Shown one piece after another: positions 32,875 through 40,836 of a DNA stretch of 64,000 nucleotides (position 1 is the first letter of the stretch; every line of letters begins with the position of its first letter). Origin of the DNA: CP2-2F sp034436355. Lineage in GTDB: Bacteria > Chloroflexota > Anaerolineae > Aggregatilineales > UBA2796. The stretch spans positions 124,001 to 188,000 of the forward strand of contig DAOTVQ010000043.1 of NCBI GenBank assembly GCA_034436355.1. The letters are read 5' to 3'. The translations under genes were made by a program, and so were the position numbers. The notes beneath the pieces are model-generated. The model was given only the letters and a program-made list of their open reading frames with translations, did not search any database and was not told the origin of the DNA.

Positions 32875-35433
32875 CTAGCGCACGCCTAGATCCACAATTC
32901 GCACAGAGAGCAGTTTATCGCCCGCCGTTGTGGCTGTATTTGGATCACGTGGCGTGATCTGCGTCACCACTTCCATACCTTCCACAACCTGCCCAAAGAT
33001 GGTGTAGCCGAGATTTTGTGCGCTCGGATCAAGACCGGGCAGCGCTTCATAGGTGATGAAGAACTGGCTGCTGGCAGAGTTTGGATCGCTGGCGCGTGCC
33101 ATGCCCAACACACCCACACGGTCATACTTCACAGACGGATTCACCTCCAGCGGTAAAGTGTACCCTGCACCACCCGTGCCAGTGCCTGTCGGATCGCCGC
33201 CTTGTGCCACAAAGCCGGGGATGACGCGATGAAAAGTTGTGCCGTCGTAGAAGCCTTGCCGCGCCAAAAACACAAAGGCGTTCACGTGCTGCGGTGCAAC
33301 TTGTGGGTAGAGTTGAATGACAATCCGTCCCTTTTCAGTGGTCAGGATGGCGCAGTAGGTGTTCTTGATATCAATGACCTGCTCAGGTGCGCTGAATTGC
33401 TTGCCCATCGCATCGGTTGGCGTACTATCATCTTCAGGATCAGCCACGCCGACACAAGCACCCTGCCCAAGCGCGGACGGTGAGAAGCCTGCCAAAGTTG
33501 GGGCGGGTGTAGGCGTTAGCACGGGCGTTGGCGTAGCATTCAAGCGCGCTTCGACGGCGCTGATGCTCAGCGCGGCATCCAACACAAGCGACTGCGTAAA
33601 GCGCTCAAAGATAGCATTCATCTGCTGGCGCTGGTTCGGCATACTGACCGCCTGAATGAGCAGCACATAGCCGGGCGCCACATCCAGCAACCACACCTTA
33701 CGCTCAAGATCAACATAGCCGCCGTTCACACGATCCTGCACCGATTGATACTGCACAACGCCCGCCCCTTTCAGTGCATTTGCTGCTACAGGCTCAATGG
33801 TGATGTTTGGTTCGCGCCCAAAGACAGCGGTCACGAGGGCAAGCGCGTCAGCATCTGCGCCCGCCTCTGGCACCCCTAACGAGCCAACCAGCCGCACGCT
33901 TAGGCTGATGTTGTTGTTTGCAGGGTCTTCTGGCGAGAGCAAGTTGTAGGCAACTGCGCTGGCGCTAGGGTTTGCCTCCACACGCCATGTCTGCGGCGCA
34001 TCAAAACTAATGGTGCCATCAGCGCTGCGGAAAGGCATGAATTGCAGGGCTGCGGCGGTGGCGCGCCCAATTGCATCTGCTGTGGCATTAAAGGTCGGCG
34101 TGAGGGTTGGCGTTGGGTTGAAAACGCGGTCAAGGGCAAGCAGCGCACCTTCACGCTCGACTTCTAGTGTCTTCGTTGCCTGTTCAAAGACCTTTTGGGT
34201 GTTCTCCCAAGCACTGCTTGGACTAACGCCCTGAATGATGATCAGGGTGACAGGGTTGAGCGCCAAAATCCAAATGTCGCGCTCCACACTAATTTGTTCA
34301 CCCGTCTGTTGGTTGACATCGCGCTGCGTTTGGCGAATGCCGACGCCGCGATATTCATTGTTGCGCCCAGCAGCAACCTCACGGATTTGTGCGCCCTCTT
34401 GCCGAGCAAAGACCAACTGTGCCAATTCGGCGGGTGTGGTGGCAGGCGCAAGGTCGGGAATGCCCAAATCTTTGGTGGGTGTGATCAGCACACCAACGCC
34501 TAATGACTCGTCATCAACGGGCGTGAAGATGTATGAGATTGGGCTGAAGGACTGCTGATTGACCTGTGCCAGCCAGCCACGCGGATATTCAAGCGCTAAC
34601 AAGCCGTCGTTGCTACGCCACTGCTCAAAGGTCAGGTTGACGAAGGGATCGCTTTTGGTTGGCACGGCGGTTGGCGTAATCTGGGCAAAGGCGGTGCCTG
34701 TGGCTTGGATGGCAGCCGCCAATTCACCGCTGGTGGCACGCTCAACCAGCTTATCCACATCTTCAAATGGCACACCGCTGGTATAGCGCTCACCATCTGC
34801 CCGTGTGAACCATTCAAGGGTGCGCCCATCGTTGGCAGACCACATCAGGGTTGGTGTGAACTGAATCTGAGTTTGGTCAGCAAAGCGCGTGGCGCTCAGG
34901 ATAATCTCGGTCGTCTCACCGGATTCAACGCACGCCATCAGCGCGTCGGCATCAAGGGCAAGGCTTTCCGCTGTAGCGCGTAAGGTGGTCGGGCTGAAGC
35001 TCTGCGCGCCCTGTGCAGTGTGTTGATCAAAGAGGGCATCGTGCATTTCCCAAAAGGCGTTTTGCTTATTGGCACACAAGGCAGCCTGCGCCGCAAGGTG
35101 TGAGGGGTCATCACCCAAGCCAAAGACCATCGGCAAGAACATGAAGCGCGCCTTGCCCGTACGCACGTGCGCTTCGATGATCTGCTTCACAGTAGGGTGA
35201 TAAAGGGCGCAACCGGGACACGAAAAGTTAGAGAATTCGGCAATGATCAGCCCTGCATCAGGGTTGCCTAGCACCGGAAAGCCGGCAACGGTCGTCACTT
35301 GGGTCAGATCACCATAGGGGCGCTGTGCAGAGGGTGTGGATGTGGGATCGCCTTGCGCGAAGGTGGGTGCCGCTAAGCCGATCAAGCTAATTGCCGCCGC
35401 TGTTGCCAGCGCCAGAGCCATAAAACGCCGCAT
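32875..35433 (-). CDS. Secreted DsbA-like thioredoxin / PsbP-like / cyclophilin fusion
   Basis: The start is placed at the ATG at 35433 (MRRFMALALA), which has AAAGG 8 nt upstream and opens a signal peptide; the frame stays open to 35526 but that extension is not secretory. About 852 aa. A DsbA-like domain follows with NFSCPGCALYHP (CPGC active site). Two weakly similar 150-residue domains resemble PsbP-like or lipoprotein folds (ALEYPRGWLAQV and SFDAPQTWRVEA as their starts), each after Pro/Thr linkers. The C-terminus is a complete cyclophilin (FHRVIPGFVAQGGDPTGTG, GVLGMARASDPNSASSQFFI). One protein thus joins a thiol-disulfide catalyst and a prolyl isomerase outside the membrane. A terminator follows. 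Confidence 0.88.
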   Translation of the reverse strand: MRRFMALALATAAAISLIGLAAPTFAQGDPTSTPSAQRPYGDLTQVTTVAGFPVLGNPDAGLIIAEFSNFSCPGCALYHPTVKQIIEAHVRTGKARFMFLPMVFGLGDDPSHLAAQAALCANKQNAFWEMHDALFDQHTAQGAQSFSPTTLRATAESLALDADALMACVESGETTEIILSATRFADQTQIQFTPTLMWSANDGRTLEWFTRADGERYTSGVPFEDVDKLVERATSGELAAAIQATGTAFAQITPTAVPTKSDPFVNLTFEQWRSNDGLLALEYPRGWLAQVNQQSFSPISYIFTPVDDESLGVGVLITPTKDLGIPDLAPATTPAELAQLVFARQEGAQIREVAAGRNNEYRGVGIRQTQRDVNQQTGEQISVERDIWILALNPVTLIIIQGVSPSSAWENTQKVFEQATKTLEVEREGALLALDRVFNPTPTLTPTFNATADAIGRATAAALQFMPFRSADGTISFDAPQTWRVEANPSASAVAYNLLSPEDPANNNISLSVRLVGSLGVPEAGADADALALVTAVFGREPNITIEPVAANALKGAGVVQYQSVQDRVNGGYVDLERKVWLLDVAPGYVLLIQAVSMPNQRQQMNAIFERFTQSLVLDAALSISAVEARLNATPTPVLTPTPAPTLAGFSPSALGQGACVGVADPEDDSTPTDAMGKQFSAPEQVIDIKNTYCAILTTEKGRIVIQLYPQVAPQHVNAFVFLARQGFYDGTTFHRVIPGFVAQGGDPTGTGTGGAGYTLPLEVNPSVKYDRVGVLGMARASDPNSASSQFFITYEALPGLDPSAQNLGYTIFGQVVEGMEVVTQITPRDPNTATTAGDKLLSVRIVDLGVR

Positions 35434-35535
35434 AGAAGTGCCTTTCTGAGGTAGAGACAATGGCAGCCTATTGTGGCAAACTCTTAGGCAGTTTGCCACT
35501 TTTGTTAGCCATTTCTCAGCCAGCAAGGTGTGCGG

Positions 35536-37467
35536 CTATTCGGTTTTGGTGCGCCTGCCCAAGCTGCCCAGAATGCCCATGCGCGGCGTTCGTAAACGCT
35601 GGCTGTCGCTCATTGCTATGACATCACCAGTGTGGCTTTCGTGCGGCGCGTCTGAGAGCAGTGCGGCTGTTTCCGCTGGCAAGCGGAACTGCATGTTGTA
35701 GAGCCGCGCATACAGACCATCCAATGCCATAAGCTGCTCGTGCGTCCCCATCTCGGCGATTTTGCCGCCTTCCAGCACCACAATCCGATCTGCAACCTTA
35801 ATCGTGCTGAGCCGATGCGCCACAATCAGCGTGGTGCGCCCTTGCATCAGCCGATCCAACGCCTCTTGCACCAAGCGCTCAGATTCGTTATCTAAAGCGC
35901 TGGTTGCCTCATCCAGCAGCAGGATACGTGGGTCTTTCAGGATGGCACGCGCAATCGCTACGCGCTGCCGCTGACCGCCACTTAACTTCACGCCGCGCTC
36001 GCCGACTTCGGTATCATAGCCCTTCGGCAGCGCCGTGATGAAATCATGCGCGTTGGCAGCCTTTGCCGCCGCGATGATCGCCGCTTCATCGGCGTCCAAG
36101 CGCCCATAGATGATGTTTTCGCGGATGGTGCCGCTAAAGAGCGTTGTCTCTTGTGGCACAATGCCGATCTGAACGCGCAAACTTGCCTGATTGATCGTCC
36201 GAATATCACGCCCATCAAGGCGAATGCTGCCTGCTGTTGGATCGTAGAAGCGCGGAATCAGGTTGATGATGGTTGTTTTGCCGCTGCCGCTCGGTCCGAC
36301 TAGGGCAACCACCTCACCGGCTGCCACCTCTAGCGAGACCTCATGCAGCACTGGCACGCCATCCTCATAGGCAAACGAGACGTTCTCAAAGGCGATCTGC
36401 CCTTCTGCTACGCTAATATCTACTGCATCAGGTGCATCTTTGACCGAGGACTGCGTATCGAGCGCCTCAAAGACGCGCCGCACACCGCCGAGCGTGCTGC
36501 GTAGCTCGGCATAGAAGCCCGCCAAGCCGCCCAATGTCGCTGCAATTGAGACGCCGTAGATCAAGAAGCTGCTGATGACAGGCAGCGTTAAACGCCCTTC
36601 GATCACTTCTCGCCCGCCAAACCACAAGATGGCTGCCAGCGAACCAAAGCCCAAGAACGCCATTAGCGCGCCAAAGGCGGAGCGGTAGAGCGTTAGGCTG
36701 AGCGCCGTTTTGAAGGTCTTTTCCGTGCTGCGATAGTAGCGTTCAATCTCGTAATCTTCACGCACAAAGCTCTTAACGATCCGCACGCCTTGAATTGCCT
36801 CTTGCGCGTCGGCGCTGGCGGCTGCCAGTTCATCCTGATAGCGCGTGGAGAGCCGTTGCAGCGGTCTGCCAAAAAGAATTGCCACTACAAACAGCGCAGG
36901 GATTAGCACTAAGATAAAGAGTGTGAGGGAAGGATTCAGCACAAAGACGATCACCACCGAGCCGATCAGAGTCAGCACATTGCTGAGCAGTGAAGTGATA
37001 TTTGTCGTAAGCAGCGTGCGAACGAGGTTCACATCACTGCTGAGGCGCGAGAGAATCTCGCCCACGCGCCGCAGCACGAAAAATTCGAGCGAAAGGCGCT
37101 GAATATGTGCATAAAGCTGATTCCGCAGCCGAAAGACGATACGCTCACCAATGAAGGCAAGGTTATAACTCTGCACAAAGGTGAAGAATGCCTGCGCTAA
37201 AAACAAGCCGATCAGTGTCAATGTTAGTGCGTTGAGCGCTTCATAGCCCTGTTCCGCCAGCACTGCGCCAAGCAAATCGGCAATCACTAGCGGGAAGATC
37301 AAGCCTAGTCCAGTGCCGAATAACAAGCCGAAAATTGCAATTGCCAAGCGGACGCGGTGCGGCGCAAGGTAGCCAAACAAGCGCCGCCAATTGATCGGCG
37401 TTTTGGGCGTGTCTTTCGCATCAGGTTTTGGGCGAGGTGCATCGTTTTCGTCCCAGTCATCAAACAT
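35536..37467 (-). CDS. ABC exporter, fused membrane and ATPase domains
   Basis: The 643-aa half-transporter has about six membrane helices (50-330) and a nucleotide-binding domain (about 365-605) with GPSGSGKTTIINLI, LSGGQRQRVAIARA and ILLLDEATSALD. It belongs to the MsbA/LmrA-like exporter group that works as a homodimer or heterodimer. A polar C-terminal tail of about 50 residues follows. The substrate could be lipid, peptide or drug. It lies 9 nt after the diheme lipoprotein gene in the long minus-strand run, but role in cytochrome maturation is not implied by family. Confidence 0.93.
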   Translation of the reverse strand: MFDDWDENDAPRPKPDAKDTPKTPINWRRLFGYLAPHRVRLAIAIFGLLFGTGLGLIFPLVIADLLGAVLAEQGYEALNALTLTLIGLFLAQAFFTFVQSYNLAFIGERIVFRLRNQLYAHIQRLSLEFFVLRRVGEILSRLSSDVNLVRTLLTTNITSLLSNVLTLIGSVVIVFVLNPSLTLFILVLIPALFVVAILFGRPLQRLSTRYQDELAAASADAQEAIQGVRIVKSFVREDYEIERYYRSTEKTFKTALSLTLYRSAFGALMAFLGFGSLAAILWFGGREVIEGRLTLPVISSFLIYGVSIAATLGGLAGFYAELRSTLGGVRRVFEALDTQSSVKDAPDAVDISVAEGQIAFENVSFAYEDGVPVLHEVSLEVAAGEVVALVGPSGSGKTTIINLIPRFYDPTAGSIRLDGRDIRTINQASLRVQIGIVPQETTLFSGTIRENIIYGRLDADEAAIIAAAKAANAHDFITALPKGYDTEVGERGVKLSGGQRQRVAIARAILKDPRILLLDEATSALDNESERLVQEALDRLMQGRTTLIVAHRLSTIKVADRIVVLEGGKIAEMGTHEQLMALDGLYARLYNMQFRLPAETAALLSDAPHESHTGDVIAMSDSQRLRTPRMGILGSLGRRTKTE

Positions 37468-37476
37468 AAGGTTGTA

Positions 37477-39405
37477 TCACTCTTTCGTTGAAGGTGGTAA
37501 GGTATTCAAGCGCGCCAAAGCTGCCTTAAGCGCGTCACGCTGCGCTTGATAAACATCTTCAGCCAATTGCCCGCGCTCAAACTGCTCATCTAAAGCGGCG
37601 ATCTGCTTGATGAGCGCTGCGCTTTCGTCGGGTGCTGCCGTTCGCGCCCGATCCCGCCGATTCAGCCACAGGATCGCGCCCAGCGTACCGATCAAGAGCA
37701 GCAGCGCGCCAAAAATCACGATCACAAGGGCAGGCTCAGCCATTGGTGTGCCTGCTGCGCCAAGCGCCACACTAAGCGTGATGTTGGCATTAGCAGGCAG
37801 CGCTTCGCGCAGCGTATAGGTTGCATAGCTGCCCGTCTGCAAGACGACAGGCGCTTCATCAATGGCAAAACGCGGATCGTTAATCTGCGCGCCGCTTGCC
37901 TGTGGCACATTTACGATCAAAAGGTTGATTGGGTAGCGGTTGGGCTGATTAATTAGGATATTGGTAGCGGCAAAGGGCAGTTCGTAGCTGAATTGGAGCA
38001 GCACGACTTCGCCGGGCAGCAGCGGCGCAATGCTCACAAGGCGCGGCTGTGGCGAGTCGGCAGCCACCACGCGGAAGCGCGCCGCTGATTCAGCCGCTAG
38101 GCGAATGCCCGCCGCACCTATGGGTAACTCAAAGGTGAGCGAAATACGTTGATCGTCGTCAGTGCGTTGATCAGTCAGGTAGATTTGGTCACCTGTGTTG
38201 CGGACGCGCAGCGCGCCTTGAACTAGGGCGCGGTTCGGCGCGATCACATCCACAAAGAGGCGCTGTAGCTCCACCATCACCGCCGACGGATCAGGGCTGA
38301 CGCGGAACAGCGGCAAGGCAATCTCAAGCGTCTCGGTGGCGTCTTCACCCAAGAGCAGCGGCTCGCTGAACTGCGTCACAGCATCATATTCGGTGCTGGC
38401 AACATACACTGCGCCGCTTTGCTTCAACACGCCCTCAAACTGAAAGGTTTGGTCGGCGCGCAAGGTGGTGCGGTAGCTGGCAAGCTCACGCGGGCTGTGA
38501 ACACCAAGCGCGATCACCCGCAAGGTGATCGGCTGCCCTTCCGCCAGTTGTTCCGCAGCGCGCAGCGTGCCGCGCACGGTGAACGTCTCAGGCGCGGCAA
38601 TTACCGTTGGGCTAGGCGCTGCTGCTGTCGGTTCGGTCGCTTCTTCGGTAGCGGCGGGTGGTGCGCTCAGCGCGGCGGCGTAGGCAGCGCGTTCTTCAGG
38701 CGGACGCAACAATAGCTCAGCGGAATCCCACGAAAGGGCGCGCAAAAAGGCAAGTGCCGCGTAGCGATCTGCCTCACTTAGATCGGTGAAAACGTGGTTG
38801 GGCAGGTTGGGAATGCCCTGCGTCAGGCTTTGAAAGAGCGCCACATCGCTCTTGGCGATCAGGTAGGCAGGCTCAGTCAGATCGGGCATGTTGGCACCGC
38901 CCTTGCCAACGGCGCCATGGCAGGCGGCGCAAGTTGTCTCCCAAATTTGCCCGCCGCGCCTGATCTGTTCGGGTGTGTAGTGCAGGCTGTAGGCATAGCT
39001 CACCACATCCCAGCGCGCTTGTTCGTCAAGGCGTGTTCGCCAGGGCGGCATCAGGCAGCTTACCGCGCCGTTATTGCCGTTTGTGGTCAGCCCGAACCAC
39101 GCCAAGATAGTCTTGCCGCGATTATTCGGATCGGCAAGGCGCGGCTGGCAAGCAAAAGATGCCGCGACCGGACCGTCCCATTGACCTGCGATACCATGGC
39201 ACTGGGCGCAGCCTTGCCCGCCGCTGAAGATTTCCGCACCACGCGCCAAATCCACGCGGGCAGGCGGGCTGCCGAGATCGGGCGGCGGTGTGGGCGTTAT
39301 AGTTGGCAGCGGCACGGTGCGGATGATGGGTGGCTCACCTGCCAAGCCGCTGCACGCACTCAGGATGAGCAAGGCACACAAGCAGAAAATGATTTTGAGG
39401 CGCAT
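37477..39405 (-). CDS. Diheme c-type cytochrome lipoprotein with C-terminal membrane helix
   Basis: The 642-aa protein begins with a lipoprotein signal, LILSACSGLAG, so it is probably lipid-anchored outside the membrane. Two cytochrome c domains follow, with CAQCHGIAGQWDG and CAACHGAVGKGG. A Thr/Pro/Ala linker leads to a beta-rich region of about 300 residues without a recognised name, then one membrane helix (LVIVIFGALLLLIGTLGAILW) and a charged coiled tail (LIKQIAALDEQFERGQLAEDVYQAQRDALKAAL). It starts 5 nt after the CcmI-like gene, so it is co-expressed with heme attachment genes; it may be an electron donor or a maturation client. Confidence 0.87.
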   Translation of the reverse strand: MRLKIIFCLCALLILSACSGLAGEPPIIRTVPLPTITPTPPPDLGSPPARVDLARGAEIFSGGQGCAQCHGIAGQWDGPVAASFACQPRLADPNNRGKTILAWFGLTTNGNNGAVSCLMPPWRTRLDEQARWDVVSYAYSLHYTPEQIRRGGQIWETTCAACHGAVGKGGANMPDLTEPAYLIAKSDVALFQSLTQGIPNLPNHVFTDLSEADRYAALAFLRALSWDSAELLLRPPEERAAYAAALSAPPAATEEATEPTAAAPSPTVIAAPETFTVRGTLRAAEQLAEGQPITLRVIALGVHSPRELASYRTTLRADQTFQFEGVLKQSGAVYVASTEYDAVTQFSEPLLLGEDATETLEIALPLFRVSPDPSAVMVELQRLFVDVIAPNRALVQGALRVRNTGDQIYLTDQRTDDDQRISLTFELPIGAAGIRLAAESAARFRVVAADSPQPRLVSIAPLLPGEVVLLQFSYELPFAATNILINQPNRYPINLLIVNVPQASGAQINDPRFAIDEAPVVLQTGSYATYTLREALPANANITLSVALGAAGTPMAEPALVIVIFGALLLLIGTLGAILWLNRRDRARTAAPDESAALIKQIAALDEQFERGQLAEDVYQAQRDALKAALARLNTLPPSTKE

Positions 39406-39410
39406 AGATT

Positions 39411-39761
39411 TCAGGACTCGGTTTTGGGTTGACGGGCAGCACGAATAGCCGCTTCAAGGGCAGCTTCGCGCTCTGATTCTAGGCGCTGCGAAAGGGCAGT
39501 GCCACGCTGGATCAACGCCTCGCGCTGCGGCAGATAGTCTTCGCGGGCAATTTTGCCAGTCTGGTGGTCAAATTCAAGATCGCGCAGTGCTTGCAGCACT
39601 GCCTCGCGCTCTTGGGCAAGCTGCTGCACAAGCGGCATTTTGCCAAATTCCACCGTGAACTCGCTCTCTGTTTTGGCACGGCGGCTCAGCAGTGGGAGCA
39701 GGATCACGAGCAAGGCAAAGGCGCTGAAGAAAATCAGCAGCAGGTAGCCGCCTAGACTCAT
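39411..39761 (-). CDS. Small CcmI-like membrane protein
   Basis: The 116-aa protein has one N-terminal membrane helix (YLLLIFFSAFALLVILLPLL) and a charged helical tail with LRDLEFDHQTGKIAREDYLPQREAL, the pattern seen after the first helix in CcmI/CycH and in related short Ccm-operon proteins. It probably assists apocytochrome delivery to CcmF/CcmH. It overlaps the CcmG gene by 4 nt and precedes the diheme lipoprotein, whose own C-terminal tail has the same FERGQLAEDVYQAQRDAL type of motif, so the two may interact or share origin. Confidence 0.75.
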   Translation of the reverse strand: MSLGGYLLLIFFSAFALLVILLPLLSRRAKTESEFTVEFGKMPLVQQLAQEREAVLQALRDLEFDHQTGKIAREDYLPQREALIQRGTALSQRLESEREAALEAAIRAARQPKTES

Positions 39762-40312
39762 GGTTGTGCGCCTTCTGCCAAAAGCGCCTCGATGAGTGGT
39801 CGTAAGGCTCTGGCGCTGGTCGGTGCGATGATCACATGCGCGATCTTGCCTTGCCGATCTAGGATATAGGTCTCTGGCACGCCGCGTATACGGAAGGCGC
39901 GGGCAATTCGGCTGCCGTCGTCATGCCCTGTAGGATACTCCACACCAAATTCGGCGATGAAGCCGAGCGCGTCACGTTCGTTATCTAGGTGTCCGATGCC
40001 GATCATGGCGAAATCACGGCTGCGGAATTCATCCCACACCGCGTTCAGTTCGGCTGCTTCCGAACGGCACGGACCGCACCAACTTGCCCAAAAGTTGATC
40101 AGAACCACCTTGCCGCGCTGTTCGCTTAGGTCAAAGCTGCCATCCGTGTAGGTTCGCAAGGTGAAGACCGGCGCCAAGCCGCTGCTAAGCTGCCCTTGAT
40201 TGTTCTGAAGCAGCACAAAGCCCAACCCAATCACGATCAGCAGCGGCAAGATCAGGCTCAGCGGCACAAGCCACACCCTGCGGTGGCGCACAGATGGCAC
40301 AGGATCAGACAT
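39758..40312 (-). CDS. CcmG/ResA-type thiol-disulfide protein
   Basis: The 184-aa TlpA-like protein has an N-terminal membrane helix (about 14-33) and a periplasmic-facing thioredoxin domain with the WASWCGPCRSEAAELN active site, and the ResA/CcmG insert region. It keeps the cysteines of apocytochrome c reduced for heme attachment. It lies between the ccmH and ccmI-like genes in a typical maturation operon and overlaps the latter by 4 nt. Confidence 0.9.
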   Translation of the reverse strand: MSDPVPSVRHRRVWLVPLSLILPLLIVIGLGFVLLQNNQGQLSSGLAPVFTLRTYTDGSFDLSEQRGKVVLINFWASWCGPCRSEAAELNAVWDEFRSRDFAMIGIGHLDNERDALGFIAEFGVEYPTGHDDGSRIARAFRIRGVPETYILDRQGKIAHVIIAPTSARALRPLIEALLAEGAQP

Positions 40313-40315
40313 CGC

Positions 40316-40804
40316 TCAAAAACGCTCCTCTAGTTCGCGCTCTAAGGCGGCACGGTACGGATCATCAGTGCGTGGCGGCACAGCCGTCTGGGGTGGCTCA
40401 GCGGGCTGTTGGCTGCGCCACCGCCAAAGTGTGAAGGCTGCCAGCACGCCAATCACACCGATCAGGATGAAGGGCAGCGCCACCGTGAAGAACTGCAAGG
40501 TCGGATCGGTAGGCGTGCCGACGGCAATCTGCCCAAAGCGCGCTACAAAATATTCGCGCACTTCCTGCTGGGACATGCCGCACGCCAATAGATCGCGCAC
40601 CTGTTCGCGCCAAAGCGCGCAGGCTTCAGTTGGGCAGACTTCCAGCGGCACATTTTCGCAGACCGGGCAATATAAACCTTTCGAGACGCGGTTCACATCA
40701 TCGGCAGTGACGGGCTGTGTGCAATCAGGGTCGCTCTGCGCGCTGATCGGCGCGCCGAACGCCAACAAGCAGAGCAAGACGATCAAGCCAGCAGCACGAC
40801 TCAT
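40316..40804 (-). CDS. ccmH: Cytochrome c maturation protein CcmH
   Basis: The 162-aa protein has a signal peptide (1-21), the CcmH redox pair in GLYCPVCENVPLEVCPT (family norm LRCxxCQN), the following EQVRDLLACGMSQQEVREYFVARFG helix and a C-terminal membrane helix (FILIGVIGVLAAFTLW). It reduces or holds apocytochrome cysteines together with CcmF. It lies 32 nt downstream of ccmF. Two further cysteines (VCPTEAC) near the active pair are not usual and might form a second disulfide. Confidence 0.9.
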   Translation of the reverse strand: MSRAAGLIVLLCLLAFGAPISAQSDPDCTQPVTADDVNRVSKGLYCPVCENVPLEVCPTEACALWREQVRDLLACGMSQQEVREYFVARFGQIAVGTPTDPTLQFFTVALPFILIGVIGVLAAFTLWRWRSQQPAEPPQTAVPPRTDDPYRAALERELEERF

Positions 40805-40836
40805 AATACTTCCTTACTTTCAAAATAAAATACACC

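Noticed and set aside
35434..35526. Earlier start of the DsbA-cyclophilin protein
   Set aside because: The extension would bury the signal peptide; the ATG at 35433 has a ribosome-binding site.
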